Shown here piece by piece: positions 35,391-46,172 of a DNA stretch of 64,000 nt (positions within the stretch are counted from its first letter, which is position 1; each line of letters starts with the position of its first letter). The translations under genes were made by a program, and so were the position numbers. Where the stretch lies: assembly GCA_900142905.1 (NCBI GenBank), contig FSRV01000001.1, forward strand, positions 3,224,001 to 3,288,000. Direction: 5' to 3'. The notes beneath the pieces are model-generated. The model worked only from the letters and a program-made list of their open reading frames with translations, did not search any database and was not told where the DNA came from. The DNA comes from Burkholderia sp. GAS332 (GTDB lineage: Bacteria > Pseudomonadota > Gammaproteobacteria > Burkholderiales > Burkholderiaceae).

Positions 35391-36953
35391 ATGGCTCAGG
35401 CTCAGGCGCAAGTCCCTCATCCGCCGCTCGAGGGCGCGCAGCTGGTGATCGGCACCATCGCGGTGTCGCTCGCCGTGTTCATGAATGTGCTCGACACCTC
35501 GATTGCGAACGTGTCGATCCCGTCAATTTCGGGCGACCTCGGGGTGTCGGCTGACCAGGGTACGTGGGTGATTACGTCGTTCGCGGTGGCGAACGCGATC
35601 TCCGTGCCGCTGACCGGCTGGCTCACTGACCGTGTCGGCCAGGTGCGCCTGTTCATGGCGTCGATCATTCTGTTCGTGATCTCGTCATGGATGTGCGGTC
35701 TCGCGCCCACCCTGCCGTTCCTGCTTGCGTCGCGCGTGCTGCAAGGCGCCGTGGCCGGCCCGATGATTCCGCTGTCGCAAACGCTGCTGCTCGCCAGCTA
35801 TCCACGCGCCAAGGCGCCGATGGCGCTATCGATGTGGGCGATGACCACACTGATCGCGCCGGTGGCCGGACCGATTCTGGGCGGCTGGATCTCGGACAAC
35901 ATCTCGTGGCCGTGGATTTTCTACGTCAACATTCCGGTCGGCGCGATCGCCGCGGTAGCGACGTGGATGATCTTCCGCAACCGCGATTCGGTCATCAAAA
36001 AGGCACCGATCGACGGCGTCGGTCTCGGCCTGCTGATCCTCTGGGTCGGCTCGCTGCAGGTGATGCTCGATAAGGGCAAGGACCTCGACTGGTTCTCGTC
36101 GACCACCATCGTCGTGCTGGCGCTGGTCGCGGTGATTTCGCTCGCGTTCTTTATCGTCTGGGAATTGACGGCCGAGCATCCGGTGGTCGATCTGTCGCTG
36201 TTCAGCCGACGTAATTTCACGAGCGGCACGATTGCGTTGTCGATCGGCTACGGGCTCTACTTCGGCAACCTCGTGTTGTTGCCGCTGTGGCTGCAAACCG
36301 ATATCGGCTACACCGCCACCGAAGCAGGTCTCGTGATGGCGCCGGTGGGCCTGTTCGCCGTGCTGCTGTCGCCGATCACCGGCAAGGTCTTGCCGCGCAC
36401 CGATCCGCGGTATATCGCGACCTTATCGTTCCTCGTGTTCGCCTTGTGTTTCTGGATGCGCTCGCGCTATACCACCGGCGTCGATACGTATTCGCTGCTG
36501 GTGCCGACGCTGATTCAAGGCATCGGCATGGCCGGGTTCTTCATCCCGCTGGTGTCGATCACGCTGTCGGGTTTGCCGGGCAACCGGATTCCGGCTGCGT
36601 CGGGCTTGTCGAATTTCGTGCGGATCATGTGCGGCGGTATTGGCACATCGATTTTCCAGACCGCGTGGGATCACCGCAGCATCATGCATCATGCGCAACT
36701 GGCCGAGCAGGCGAGCGCGTACAACCCGGTGTTCGATCAGTCGATCCGACAGATGGGTGCGGCGGGCTTTAGTCAGCCGCAGGCGTATGGTCTGTTCAAT
36801 ACGATGGCCACGCAGCAGGCCGCGCAGTTGGGCGTGAATGATCTGTTCTTTGTATCGGCAGGGATCTTTGTCGCGCTGATTGCGCTGATCTGGATGGCAA
36901 AGCCGGAACGCGCCGGTGGTGACGCGGGTGCGGCGGCCGCGGCGGCGCATTGA
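35391..36953 (+). CDS. emrB: DHA2-family drug:H+ antiporter (EmrB type)
   Basis: A protein of 520 residues with about 14 membrane segments, matching the DHA2 (14-TMS) major facilitator group. Motif A-like sequence LTDRVGQVRLF, motif D1 LDTSIANVSIPSI in the first helix and motif C-like GPILGGWISDNISWPWIF are seen. It exports hydrophobic compounds through the adaptor and duct encoded upstream. The substrate cannot be told from the sequence. A strong terminator closes the operon 41 bp downstream. Confidence 0.94.
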   Translation: MAQAQAQVPHPPLEGAQLVIGTIAVSLAVFMNVLDTSIANVSIPSISGDLGVSADQGTWVITSFAVANAISVPLTGWLTDRVGQVRLFMASIILFVISSWMCGLAPTLPFLLASRVLQGAVAGPMIPLSQTLLLASYPRAKAPMALSMWAMTTLIAPVAGPILGGWISDNISWPWIFYVNIPVGAIAAVATWMIFRNRDSVIKKAPIDGVGLGLLILWVGSLQVMLDKGKDLDWFSSTTIVVLALVAVISLAFFIVWELTAEHPVVDLSLFSRRNFTSGTIALSIGYGLYFGNLVLLPLWLQTDIGYTATEAGLVMAPVGLFAVLLSPITGKVLPRTDPRYIATLSFLVFALCFWMRSRYTTGVDTYSLLVPTLIQGIGMAGFFIPLVSITLSGLPGNRIPAASGLSNFVRIMCGGIGTSIFQTAWDHRSIMHHAQLAEQASAYNPVFDQSIRQMGAAGFSQPQAYGLFNTMATQQAAQLGVNDLFFVSAGIFVALIALIWMAKPERAGGDAGAAAAAAH

Positions 36954-36993
36954 GGGTTTAGCTTCCGTCCGCGGTGCGGGCTTGCACGTAGGA

Positions 36994-37031
36994 AAAAAGG
37001 CGGGACCGCTAGGTAGCGGTCCCGCCTTTTT
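36994..37031 (+). terminator. Bidirectional terminator between emrB and truB
   Basis: A perfect 17-bp stem (36994-37010 with 37015-37031), loop AGGT, with A-run and T-run ends. It stops both convergent units. Confidence 0.93.
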
Positions 37032-37055
37032 CGTTGTTGCTGCTGATGTTTCTGC

Positions 37056-37991
37056 CTAGCTCTCCGTGGTGACGACCAGCCGCTCAGGCGCCAATACGCC
37101 CTCGCCTTGCTTCGCGACACCAAGCAGACGCCCTTCTGCTGCGTACACGCGCACGCGCGGCGCATTCACCGCGTCGCCGGTGATCGTCAACTCGGAGAGT
37201 TTCAGACGCTGACCGTGCAGGAAGCGACGGGTCGCGTCTTCGTCCAGCGTGACGAGCGGGAATGTGGACAGCAGCGCATCGACCGGCTGCAGCCACGTAT
37301 CGCGTTCGCTCTCTGTCGCATCGGACAACGCGTCGAGCGTCACCGAATGCTCCAGCGTGAGCGCGCCAACACCCGTACGCCGCAGCGCGACCAGATGCGC
37401 ACCACAACCGAGCGCTTCGCCGATATCCTCGGCGAGCGTGCGCACATACGTGCCTTTGCTGCACGTCACGCGAAACGTCACATCGGGCAACGCACAGGCA
37501 AGCATCTCGAGCGCGTGAATCGTCACCTGACGCCCTTCCCGCTCCACCGTCTGACCCGCGCGGGCATATTCGTATAGTGGCTTGCCATCGCGCTTGAGCG
37601 CCGAATACATCGGCGGGACCTGGACGATATCACCGAGAAACGTCTGCATTGCTGCCTCGACGGCAGCCCGATCGCACGTCACGTCGCGCGTGTCGATGGC
37701 TTCGCCTTCGGCGTCGCCGGTGGTCGTGCGGATACCGAGGCGCATGGTCGCCTCATAGGTCTTGTCGGCTTCGAGCAGATCTTGCGAAAACTTGGTGGCT
37801 TCGCCGAAACACAGCGGCAAAAGACCCGTGGCGAGTGGATCGAGCGTGCCGGTGTGGCCCGCCTTTTTAGCCAGATAGAGACGCTTCGCGCGAATCAGCG
37901 CGTCGTTGCTCGACAGGCCGAGCGGCTTGTCGAGCAGCAGTACGCCGTCGAGCGCGCGACGCGGCACGCGGGGGCGTTGAGGTGCGGTCAT
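37056..37991 (-). CDS. truB: tRNA pseudouridine-55 synthase TruB
   Basis: A protein of 311 residues. It shows GVLLLDKPLGLSSNDAL and the catalytic Asp51 in HTGTLDPLATGLLP, then YEATMRLG and GTYVRTLAEDIG. The C-terminal PUA-like domain ends the protein. It makes pseudouridine 55 in the T loop of tRNAs. Last gene of the rimP-nusA-infB-rbfA-truB set; the terminator at 36994 follows. Confidence 0.95.
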   Translation of the reverse strand: MTAPQRPRVPRRALDGVLLLDKPLGLSSNDALIRAKRLYLAKKAGHTGTLDPLATGLLPLCFGEATKFSQDLLEADKTYEATMRLGIRTTTGDAEGEAIDTRDVTCDRAAVEAAMQTFLGDIVQVPPMYSALKRDGKPLYEYARAGQTVEREGRQVTIHALEMLACALPDVTFRVTCSKGTYVRTLAEDIGEALGCGAHLVALRRTGVGALTLEHSVTLDALSDATESERDTWLQPVDALLSTFPLVTLDEDATRRFLHGQRLKLSELTITGDAVNAPRVRVYAAEGRLLGVAKQGEGVLAPERLVVTTES

Positions 37992-38081
37992 GTCAGAAAG
38001 ACAGAGTCTTCGAAGTAGTCGGAAACAGCGCTAAATGAATGGCCACTGAGGCAGTGCCGCCGGAAACGCGGCACCGCGCGC

Positions 38082-38447
38082 TCAGTCTTCTTTCGCGCGA
38101 TTGGCGTTCGCCTCGTCGATCAGACGGGACATTTCGACGGCTCGTTCGATCGTCTGGTCATAATGGAAATGCAGCGTCGGCACAGTATGGATGTGCAAGC
38201 GCTTGAACAGCTGATTGTGCAGATGGCCGGCCGCGTGCTGGAGCGCTTCGAGCGTCTGTTGCGGATCGCCGGTCAGCGTCGTGAAGTAAACCTTCGCGTG
38301 CGCGTAGTCGGGCGTCAGCTCGACGCTTTGAATCGTGACGAGGCCGATGCGCGGATCCTTGACCTCGCGCAGCAGCTCGGACAGGTCGCGCTGGATCTGA
38401 TCAGCGATCTGCACGTTGCGATTGGGAGAAGAACGTTTTTTAGGCAT
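38082..38447 (-). CDS. rbfA: 30S ribosome-binding factor RbfA
   Basis: A protein of 121 residues with the single KH-like fold of Rbf[41 protein letters not shown], and [17 protein letters not shown] near the end. It helps mature the 5' end of 16S rRNA and is needed in the cold. The ATG at 38445-38447 gives the canonical start MPKKR. It is 203 bp from infB with a terminator in between, and 90 bp from truB. Confidence 0.93.
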   Translation of the reverse strand: MPKKRSSPNRNVQIADQIQRDLSELLREVKDPRIGLVTIQSVELTPDYAHAKVYFTTLTGDPQQTLEALQHAAGHLHNQLFKRLHIHTVPTLHFHYDQTIERAVEMSRLIDEANANRAKED

Positions 38448-38586
38448 GATATTTGTGTGATCCGCTCTGACGGATGCAAAAAAGTTGTTCGCGCGAGCCG
38501 TGGCGGTGGTTGCCGGGACGGCGACGAAGCGGCTTGATCGCGACTGCAATCCACCGCGGTGCGCAATACGCGAAATGCGCAGGCCC

Positions 38587-38630
38587 AAAAAACTACGGGC
38601 GGAGCGGGCGCTTAAGCCCGCTCCGCCCGT
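38587..38630 (-). terminator. Strong terminator between infB and rbfA
   Basis: On the minus strand a perfect 15-bp GC-rich stem (38616-38630 with 38595-38609), loop TTAAGC, is followed by AG and six Ts. It should limit read-through from infB into rbfA-truB. Confidence 0.88.
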
Positions 38631-38649
38631 TGAGCCAATGCCGCGTGAA

Positions 38650-41622
38650 TTACAGCGTACGCGCGACTTCGGTCACTTCGAAGACTTCGAACTGATCGCC
38701 TTCGACGATATCGTCGAAGTTCTTGATCGACATACCGCACTCGAAGCCCTGACGGACTTCCTTCACGTCGTCCTTGAAGCGCTTGAGCGAATCGAGCTCG
38801 CCCGTGAAGATGACCACGTTGTTGCGCAGCACGCGCACCGACGACGAGCGCTTGACGAAACCGTCCGTGACCATACAGCCGGCCACCGCGCCGATCTTCG
38901 GCACCTTGAAGACCTGACGCACTTCGACCGTACCCGTCACAACTTCGCGCTTCTCCGGTGCCAGCATGCCCGACATCGCAGCCTTCACTTCATCTACTGC
39001 GTCATAGATGATGTTGTAGTAGCGAATATCGACGCCGTTGGTTTCCGCCAGCTTGCGCGCCTGTGCATCCGCACGGGTGTTGAAGCCGATGATGACCGCC
39101 TTCGAAGCCGTAGCCAGGTTGACGTCCGACTCGCTGATGCCACCCACGGCGCCGTGCACGATCTGCACACGGACTTCGTCGGTCGACAGCTTGAGCAGCG
39201 ACTGCACCAGCGCTTCCTGCGAACCTTGCACGTCGGCCTTGACGATAAGCGGCATGTACGCCACTTCGCCTTCGCCCATCTGTTCCAGCATGTTCTCGAG
39301 CTTCGCGGCCTGTTGCTTGGCCAGCTTGACGTCGCGGAACTTGCCTTGACGGAACAACGCGACTTCACGCGCCTTGCGGTCGTCCGGCATGACGATGACT
39401 TCTTCGCCAGCTTGCGGGACTTCCGACAGACCTTGAATCTCAACCGGGATCGACGGGCCTGCCGACTTGGTCGGCTTGCCGGTTTCGTCGAGCATGGCTC
39501 GCACGCGACCGTAAGCGCTACCTGCCAGCACCACGTCACCACGGTTCAGCGTACCCGACTGGACCAGGATCGTTGCAACCGGACCCTTACCCTTATCGAG
39601 CTTCGCTTCAATGACCAGACCCTTGGCCGGCGCTTCGACCGGTGCCTTCAGTTCCAGCACTTCGGCTTGCAGCAGCACGTTTTCCAGCAGTTCGTCGATA
39701 CCCGCGCCGGTTTTCGCCGACACCGGCACGAACGGCGATTCGCCACCGTACTCTTCCGGCACGACGCCTTCCGCGACGAGTTCCTGCTTGACGCGTTCCA
39801 GATTCGCATCCGGCTTGTCGATCTTGTTGATCGCGACGACGAGCGGCACGCCGCCAGCCTTCGCGTGGGCAATCGCTTCCTTCGTTTGCGGCATCACGCC
39901 GTCGTCGGCTGCGACCACCAGAATCACGATGTCGGTTGCCTTCGCACCGCGAGCACGCATGGCCGTAAATGCTTCGTGGCCCGGCGTATCGAGGAACGTG
40001 ATGACGCCGCGCGGCGTTTCGACGTGATAGGCGCCGATGTGCTGCGTAATCCCGCCCGCTTCACCCGCTGCCACCTTGGCGCGGCGGATGTAGTCGAGCA
40101 GCGACGTCTTACCGTGGTCGACGTGGCCCATGACCGTGACGACCGGCGGACGCGGCAGTGCTTCTGCGTCCGTGATTTCGCCTTCGACCAGCATGGCTTC
40201 CGGATCGTCCAGCTTGGCCGCAACCGCATGGTGGCCCAGTTCCTCGACGATGATCATCGCCGTTTCCTGGTCCAGCATCTGGTTGATCGTGACCATCTGG
40301 CCGAGCTTCATCATCGACTTGATGACTTCCGAGGCCTTCACCGCCATCTTGTGCGCCAGATCGGCGACCGTGATGGTTTCCGGCACGTGCACTTCACGCA
40401 CGATCGGTTCGGTCGGTGCCTGGAACGTGGTGTTCTGATCCTGATGCTTGCCGCGACCCTTCGGGCCACCGCGCCAGCCGCGATCGACACCGCCGCTCGA
40501 ATCGCCACGCGTCTTGATACCGCGGCGCTTCGCTGCGTCGTCCTGCCAGCCGCCCTTACCACCGCCCGGCTTCTTCTTGTCGCCGGCCGACGGCGTGGTC
40601 GTAGCAGCCGGAGCCGCAGCAGCCGGCTTCTTGACTGCCGGACGTGCGGGTGCTGCGCCTTCCGGACGCGCCGGCTTGTGCAGCGTGCCCTTAGCTTCCA
40701 CGGCCTTGGCCGGCTCAGCGGGCTTCGGTGCCGGTTCCGGCGCCTTGACCTGCGCCTTGCGCGGCGTATTCATCATTTCGCGAATCGCACGCGCTTCGGC
40801 TTCTGCCGCCGCACGGCGCTTGCTGATTTCTGCCTGCTCGGCACGCGTTTTCTCGGCGGCCTGACGCGCTGCGTCTTCCGCTTTCTTCGCCGCTTCGCGT
40901 TGTGCCGCACGTTCGGCTGCAGCGCGCTCGTCGTCCTGCTCGCTTTCCTTGGCAGCCACCGGCTCCGCCGCCTTGGCCGCGACCGGTTCAGCCTTCGCAG
41001 CCGCCGGCTGGGCAGCCTGGGCCGGCTTCGCAGCCTGAGCCTGCTCGCGAGCCGCCGCTTCGGCCGCAGCCGCCGCGCGCTTCTTCGCCGCTTCTTCTTC
41101 CGCACGACGACGCTCGGCTTCAGCAGCCTGCTCGCGCGCCTGACGTTCGGCTTCTTCGCGTTCGAGCTGCTCCTGACGCGCCTTCAACTCCTGAGCCTGC
41201 TTCTCGAGCAGCTCGGCTTCGTGACGCGCTTCCTCTTCACGACGCTGGAGTTCGAGATCGTCGACGTCGACGTCGGCCTCGGCCACATGATTCGATGCAT
41301 CGCCGCCTTCAGCGGCGGATTCGTCGCGGCGGACGAAAGTGCGCTTCTTCCGCACCTCGACCTGAATGGTGCGAGCTTTGCCCGTCGCGTCGGATTGCTT
41401 GATCTCCGACGTATGCCGCTTCGTCAGCGTGATCTTGCGCTTGTCCGCATCAGTCGAGCCGTGAGACTTGCGCAAGTGGTCGAGCAGACGCGCCTTGTCC
41501 GTTTCGGACAAGCTGTCGTCTTCGCTCGCTTTGGTGACGCCTGCTGCCTGCAGCTGCTCAAGGAGCACGCCTGCAGGCATTTTCAGTTCCGCGGCAAATT
41601 GGGCTACGTTGTTACTCGCCAT
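38650..41622 (-). CDS. infB: Translation initiation factor IF-2
   Basis: A protein of 990 residues. An IF2-N domain at the start ([20 protein letters not shown]) is followed by a very long Lys/Ala/Glu/Arg-rich region (about 100-330) and a second IF2-N segment ([20 protein letters not shown]). The G domain has [20 protein letters not shown] and NKIDKPDA, and domains II-IV end with [11 protein letters not shown]. It places initiator tRNA on the 30S subunit. Its length and charged N-terminal part are typical of Burkholderia. Confidence 0.96.
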   Translation of the reverse strand: MASNNVAQFAAELKMPAGVLLEQLQAAGVTKASEDDSLSETDKARLLDHLRKSHGSTDADKRKITLTKRHTSEIKQSDATGKARTIQVEVRKKRTFVRRDESAAEGGDASNHVAEADVDVDDLELQRREEEARHEAELLEKQAQELKARQEQLEREEAERQAREQAAEAERRRAEEEAAKKRAAAAAEAAAREQAQAAKPAQAAQPAAAKAEPVAAKAAEPVAAKESEQDDERAAAERAAQREAAKKAEDAARQAAEKTRAEQAEISKRRAAAEAEARAIREMMNTPRKAQVKAPEPAPKPAEPAKAVEAKGTLHKPARPEGAAPARPAVKKPAAAAPAATTTPSAGDKKKPGGGKGGWQDDAAKRRGIKTRGDSSGGVDRGWRGGPKGRGKHQDQNTTFQAPTEPIVREVHVPETITVADLAHKMAVKASEVIKSMMKLGQMVTINQMLDQETAMIIVEELGHHAVAAKLDDPEAMLVEGEITDAEALPRPPVVTVMGHVDHGKTSLLDYIRRAKVAAGEAGGITQHIGAYHVETPRGVITFLDTPGHEAFTAMRARGAKATDIVILVVAADDGVMPQTKEAIAHAKAGGVPLVVAINKIDKPDANLERVKQELVAEGVVPEEYGGESPFVPVSAKTGAGIDELLENVLLQAEVLELKAPVEAPAKGLVIEAKLDKGKGPVATILVQSGTLNRGDVVLAGSAYGRVRAMLDETGKPTKSAGPSIPVEIQGLSEVPQAGEEVIVMPDDRKAREVALFRQGKFRDVKLAKQQAAKLENMLEQMGEGEVAYMPLIVKADVQGSQEALVQSLLKLSTDEVRVQIVHGAVGGISESDVNLATASKAVIIGFNTRADAQARKLAETNGVDIRYYNIIYDAVDEVKAAMSGMLAPEKREVVTGTVEVRQVFKVPKIGAVAGCMVTDGFVKRSSSVRVLRNNVVIFTGELDSLKRFKDDVKEVRQGFECGMSIKNFDDIVEGDQFEVFEVTEVARTL

Positions 41623-41715
41623 TCATTCCTCTTAATGCAAGGACCGATTCCTTGCGGTTAGCATCTTGTCATGCGGCCTGACGGCCGCTTCAATTTAGTG
41701 CGCCATGGTCATTTC

Positions 41716-43191
41716 TCACTGGAACCAATGTTCACGTGCTTTCATGATCAACGCCTTAGCGGCATCCTCTTCCATTCCGGTCATCTCGACCAGTTCATCC
41801 ACAGCCAGTTCGGCGAGTTCGTCGCGCGTCTGGATCTGATGTTCGGCAAGCTTGGCGAGCAGGTCGGCATCCATGCCGTCCAGGCTCTTCAGGTCGAGTG
41901 CAACATTCTCAACCTTTTCTTCATTCGCGATCGCCTGCGTCAACAACGCGTCGCGCGAGCGATTACGCAGTTCGTGAACGGTGTCTTCGTCGAATGCTTC
42001 GATTTCGAGCATCTCGTTGAGCGGCACATAAGCGATCTCTTCGAGGCTCGTAAAGCCTTCGTCGATCAGGATGTCGGCAACTTCTTCGTCGACATCGAGA
42101 CGCGCCATGAACAGGTCACGCAGTACACCGCGCTCCTGATTCTGCTTTTGCGCAGATTCGTCCGGCGTCATGATGTTGATCTGCCAGCCGGTGAGTTCGC
42201 TGGCAAGACGCACGTTCTGGCCGCTGCGGCCGATCGCGACCGCCAGTTCGTTTTCGTCTACGACGACGTCCATCGAATGCTTTTCTTCATCGACGACGAT
42301 CGACTGGACGGCTGCCGGCGCGAGCGCGCCGATCACAAACTGTGCGGGATCTTCCGACCATAGCACGATGTCGACGTTTTCGCCACCGAGCTCGTTACGC
42401 ACGGCCTGGACGCGCGAACCGCGAATACCGACGCAGGTGCCGATCGGATCGATGCGCTTGTCGTAAGCGACCACGCCAATCTTGGCGCGCACGCCCGGAT
42501 CGCGGGCTGCCGCCTTGATTTCCAGCAGGCCCTGTTCGATTTCCGGCACTTCCATCTCGAACAGCTTCATCAGGAATTCGGGCGCCGTACGCGACAGTTC
42601 GATCTGCGGACCGCGAGCGGTGCGATCGACCTTGGCGATATAGGCGCGCACGCGGTCGCCCACGCGCAGATTTTCCTTCGGAATCAGCTGGTCGCGGCGC
42701 AGCAGCGCTTCGACACGGCCGGTTTCGACGATGAAGTTGCCCTTGTCCAGACGCTTCACCGAGCCGGTCATGATGTGCTCGCCGCGCTCGAGGAAGTCGT
42801 TCAGGATCTGCTCGCGTTCAGCGTCGCGCACCTTCTGCAGGATCACCTGCTTGGCGGCCTGCGCGCCGATACGGCCGAATTCGATCGACGGCACCGGTTC
42901 TTCGATGTATTCGTCGAGCTGGATTTCCGGCTTCTGTTCGCGTGCTTCGAACAGCAGGATTTCCTGATCCGGCTCTTGCAGACCGGCTTCGTCCGGCACC
43001 ACCTTCCAGCGGCGAAACGTTTCGTGCTCGCCGCTTTCACGGTCGATCTGGACGCGGATGTCCGCGTCTTCTTCGAAGAGTTTCTTGGAGGCCGAAGCGA
43101 GGGCCGCCTCGAGCGCGGCAAATACCACGTCTTTATCGACGTTCTTCTCGCGTGCCAGCGCATCCACCAGCATCAACACTTCGCGACTCAT
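41716..43191 (-). CDS. nusA: Transcription termination/antitermination factor NusA
   Basis: A protein of 491 residues. Its N-terminal RNA polymerase-binding domain starts [21 protein letters not shown]1 ([17 protein letters not shown]), KH1 ([19 protein letters not shown]) and KH2 ([19 protein letters not shown]) follow, then two acidic C-terminal repeats as in E. coli ([20 protein letters not shown] and [20 protein letters not shown]). The start overlaps the rimP stop as ATGA. Confidence 0.96.
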   Translation of the reverse strand: MSREVLMLVDALAREKNVDKDVVFAALEAALASASKKLFEEDADIRVQIDRESGEHETFRRWKVVPDEAGLQEPDQEILLFEAREQKPEIQLDEYIEEPVPSIEFGRIGAQAAKQVILQKVRDAEREQILNDFLERGEHIMTGSVKRLDKGNFIVETGRVEALLRRDQLIPKENLRVGDRVRAYIAKVDRTARGPQIELSRTAPEFLMKLFEMEVPEIEQGLLEIKAAARDPGVRAKIGVVAYDKRIDPIGTCVGIRGSRVQAVRNELGGENVDIVLWSEDPAQFVIGALAPAAVQSIVVDEEKHSMDVVVDENELAVAIGRSGQNVRLASELTGWQINIMTPDESAQKQNQERGVLRDLFMARLDVDEEVADILIDEGFTSLEEIAYVPLNEMLEIEAFDEDTVHELRNRSRDALLTQAIANEEKVENVALDLKSLDGMDADLLAKLAEHQIQTRDELAELAVDELVEMTGMEEDAAKALIMKAREHWFQ

Positions 43192-43646
43192 TGTTTGCGG
43201 CTCCTAAAGTCAACTTTCGGAACGAGGCGTGCCTTATCGATATCCGCGACGGTGAAATCGAGCATCGCGGCGCCTTCCTTCCCTTCAAATTCCAGACCGA
43301 TCGTCTCGCCTTGCGGAGCATGCAGGATGCCCCGGTACGATTTCCGTCCGTCCAATGGCTTTTTCAATGTGATTACCACTTCGCTGCCTGCGAAGCGTTC
43401 GAAATCCGCCAGTTTTTTCAGCGGGCGGTCGAGACCCGGCGACGACACTTCAAGCCGCTCGTAATCGATATTTTCGACCGTCAGAACGTGCTGGAGCTGA
43501 CGCGTGACTTTCTCGCAGTCTTCGATCGCGATGCCGGCCGGCTGGTCAATATAAATACACAAACTGCCGCGCCCGGTGCGCTCGAGATCGACGAGCTCGT
43601 AGCCGAGTCCCACGACCGTGGTTTCAATCAGTTCCGTCAGTTGCAC
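43188..43646 (-). CDS. rimP: Ribosome maturation factor RimP
   Basis: A protein of 152 residues. N-terminal domain: [38 protein letters not shown] and the conserved [20 protein letters not shown]; the C-terminal SH3-like domain is short. It matures the 30S subunit. The start is GTG at 43644-43646, with AGAGGG before it; no ATG nearby gives the correct N-terminus, and the longer frame covers the leader. It overlaps nusA by 4 bp. Confidence 0.92.
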   Translation of the reverse strand: MQLTELIETTVVGLGYELVDLERTGRGSLCIYIDQPAGIAIEDCEKVTRQLQHVLTVENIDYERLEVSSPGLDRPLKKLADFERFAGSEVVITLKKPLDGRKSYRGILHAPQGETIGLEFEGKEGAAMLDFTVADIDKARLVPKVDFRSRKQ

Positions 43647-43773
43647 AGTGCCCTCTAAGATGTTCGCGCGGCGAGACCTGCCGGGTTTGTCTGCAAACAC
43701 CAATGCGGGCCGCGCGCCAAGCCGGCGCACGTTCGTGCTACCCGAGATGCCGAACCACTGAGAACTGAGCGGC

Positions 43774-43798
43774 AAAAAAAAATGGGCTAAACGCCCAT
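43774..43798 (-). terminator. Terminator-like hairpin in the rimP leader
   Basis: On the minus strand ATGGGC, loop GTTTA, GCCCAT is followed by eight further Ts. It lies about 80 nt after the predicted promoter at 43863 and 128 nt before rimP. It may terminate rluB transcripts, act as an attenuator for rimP-nusA-infB, or both. Confidence 0.75.
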
Positions 43799-43862
43799 CA
43801 TCTTATTGCCGGTGGTCGCACCTGAGCCGCACATGAAAAGCCGCACGCCCAGCGACTCCGCG

Positions 43863-43891
43863 ATTGTAGCCATTTTTCGGGACAAACGCAA
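43863..43891 (-). promoter_or_regulatory. Candidate promoter of the rimP-nusA-infB operon
   Basis: On the minus strand TTGCGT, a 17-bp spacer and TACAAT. Start near 43856 gives a leader of about 210 nt that contains the terminator-like hairpin at 43774-43798. Confidence 0.5.
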
Positions 43892-44180
43892 ACCGCAGAA
43901 CGCCGCGCAAAGCGCATTTCCGCTTGATTTCATGGGAATCTTTCAACGATATGGCGGCGCTGCGGGCCTTTTGCAAGGCGACTCGCACGGCCTCTGACCC
44001 GCGCCGGACAAGCAGGGTCAGGAAACTCTGCCCCTACTTATGCACGCACCGCGGTTTTATGCGTTCCATGAAACCTGCGATGAAATCCGCGGTGCTCGTC
44101 GATCGATTCTCGACGGTGGCGAGGGGTGAATCGTTGAGAAACGATCAGCCGGCCACCGTCTTGCTTACAGCGCTGGCTGC
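43892..44180. other. Spacer between rluB and the rimP promoter
   Basis: No gene, tRNA or further hairpin with a T-run is visible. In several gammaproteobacteria a tRNA gene precedes rimP; none is seen here. Confidence 0.5.
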
Positions 44181-46109
44181 TTAACGGCCACGCGAGCGGC
44201 CGCGCGGCGCGCCGCCACTGCGATTGGCGCCGCCTGCGTTGGGGTTGCCACCACCGGCGCGGTTGGCGTTACCGCCACGATTGCCGCCCGGCCCACGGCC
44301 GCCACCGCCGCCGCTGCCCGGATTGCCGCCAAGGCCACTAGGGCCGCCGGCGCGCTTACCGCCGCCAGCTGCACGATTGCCACCGCCCGACGGCGCGCGA
44401 TTGCCGTCGACGTCACCACGGCCGCCACGCGGACCCGGCGCACCGCCGCCCATCGGGCCGCTGAAGCCACCGGCGCTGCGCCCAGCGCCGCGATTGCCGT
44501 AGCCGCCGGCGCCTGCGCCTGCGCCGCCAAAACCACCGCCCGCCCCGCCACCGAAGCCACCGCCGGCCGCACCGCGACGGCCTTGACCGCGCGGCTGCTG
44601 CTGATCGAAACGGCCATGCGACATCAGCACCGGTTCGCGGCTGATGAAGCCCATCGACGTCTGCATCGGATCCGGCTGCTTACGCTCCGGCGCCTCTCTG
44701 CGGCTGCCCTTTTCTTCCGACGGCGCCTTCAGGCCGACCGACGCCATCAGCGCGCGCACCTGATTGTCTTCGAGCTCTTCCCAGCGACCGCGCTTCAGGC
44801 CCTTCGGCAACGAAATCGGGCCATGACGCGTGCGGATCAGGCGGCTGACCATCAGGCCGGCTGCTTCGAACATACGGCGCACTTCGCGATTGCGCCCTTC
44901 GGCGAGCGCGACGTGATACCAATGATTGGTGCCCTCGCCGCCGCCGTCGCGGATGCGCAGAAAATTCGCCGGGCCGTCTTCCAGCTCGACGCCGTGCAAC
45001 AGCTTCTGACGCATGCCTTCAGCCAGCTCGCCGACTACGCGCACCGCATATTCACGCTCGACGCTGTAACGCGGATGCATGAAACGGTTTGCCAGATCGC
45101 CCGAGGTGGTCAGCATCAGCAGACCTTCGGTGTTGAAGTCGAGGCGGCCGACCGCGAGCCACTTGGCGGTCTTCATGGGCGGCAGCTTGTCGAACACCGA
45201 CGGACGGCCTTCCGGATCAGCGTGGCTGACGATTTCGCCAGTCGGTTTGTGATACAGCAGCACGCGCGGCGGCTTGTTGGCCAGCTTGCGCTTGACCGGC
45301 TTGCCGTTGATGCGAACCTGGTCGGTCGGCATGATGCGTTGGCCGATGTGGGCCGGCTCGCCGTTCACCGACACGCGGCCGGCGACGATCAATTCTTCCA
45401 TGTCGCGGCGCGAGCCCATGCCGGCTTCGGCCAGCACTTTGTGCAGCTTCGGCGCGTCGTCGTCCGCGGCGAGGACGCGCTTGGGCGCGGCCGGCTTGCC
45501 ACGGCGCAGCATCGGGGCGCGCACGCCGCCGGTAGTGCTGTTGTCCGCATCGAATGCGGGCGAAGTGACGTATGAGAACAGATCGTCCGGGCTTGCTTCG
45601 GTCGCGACTGCCACCGGTGCTTCGCCGCCCCGGCGATTCTGACGCTGACCGCCTTCGCGCGGCTGACGCTCGCCGCGGCCGCCTGCATGTTGCCCTTCAC
45701 GCTGCCCTTCGCGAGGGCCGCCCTCGCGGGGCGCCCCTTCACGTTGACCACCCTCGCGCTTGGCGCCGCCCGCATTGCGGCGCGGGCCCTTGGCGCCGGC
45801 TTCCTTGCGCGGCATGCGCACCTGCGCAACCACCTCGCCGTCCGGCGGCGCTTCAGTGACGACCGGCGCGCCTTGCGCGGGCGCGCCCTCGGCGCCCTTC
45901 GTCTTCGCTCCGGCGCGGCGGCGCGCGATCAGGCTGCGCGGTCCGCGACGCAGGCCGCGGCGCGGACGGTCTTCGCCGTCTGCTTCCGTGGTCTGCGCCG
46001 GGCGCTCGCCCTCGCCTGCCGACGCTTGCGTGGTGCGCGCTTCGTCGGCGCGTGCCGACGGCACGGCGCGCTCGGATTCGGACGAATCGGTGTCGTGGGT
46101 ATGTGTCAA
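44181..46109 (-). CDS. rluB: 23S rRNA pseudouridine synthase RluB with low-complexity tails
   Basis: A protein of 642 residues. The catalytic core (about 225-470) has an S4 domain ([20 protein letters not shown]) and the RsuA/RluB-type domain with the catalytic Asp in [20 protein letters not shown]. It should make pseudouridine 2605 in 23S rRNA. The core is flanked by an Arg/Gly/Glu-rich N-terminal extension of about 220 residues and a Gly/Arg/Asn-rich (RGG-like) C-terminal tail of about 130; E. coli RluB is about 290 in total. Such tails are probably RNA-binding and disordered. It lies 63 bp after scpB. Confidence 0.93.
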   Translation of the reverse strand: MTHTHDTDSSESERAVPSARADEARTTQASAGEGERPAQTTEADGEDRPRRGLRRGPRSLIARRRAGAKTKGAEGAPAQGAPVVTEAPPDGEVVAQVRMPRKEAGAKGPRRNAGGAKREGGQREGAPREGGPREGQREGQHAGGRGERQPREGGQRQNRRGGEAPVAVATEASPDDLFSYVTSPAFDADNSTTGGVRAPMLRRGKPAAPKRVLAADDDAPKLHKVLAEAGMGSRRDMEELIVAGRVSVNGEPAHIGQRIMPTDQVRINGKPVKRKLANKPPRVLLYHKPTGEIVSHADPEGRPSVFDKLPPMKTAKWLAVGRLDFNTEGLLMLTTSGDLANRFMHPRYSVEREYAVRVVGELAEGMRQKLLHGVELEDGPANFLRIRDGGGEGTNHWYHVALAEGRNREVRRMFEAAGLMVSRLIRTRHGPISLPKGLKRGRWEELEDNQVRALMASVGLKAPSEEKGSRREAPERKQPDPMQTSMGFISREPVLMSHGRFDQQQPRGQGRRGAAGGGFGGGAGGGFGGAGAGAGGYGNRGAGRSAGGFSGPMGGGAPGPRGGRGDVDGNRAPSGGGNRAAGGGKRAGGPSGLGGNPGSGGGGGRGPGGNRGGNANRAGGGNPNAGGANRSGGAPRGRSRGR

Positions 46110-46172
46110 AACAACCTCAAAATGTCAGGTCGCGCGCGCCCATTGCGGGCGCGGCAAAAAAAATCGGTTACG

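Noticed and set aside
38485..41661. A 1058-codon plus-strand open frame
   Set aside because: Exactly antisense to infB, with His/Arg/Asp-rich text and no family motif. Shadow.
43799..44180. tRNA gene upstream of rimP
   Set aside because: No cloverleaf, T-loop or acceptor pairing could be found.
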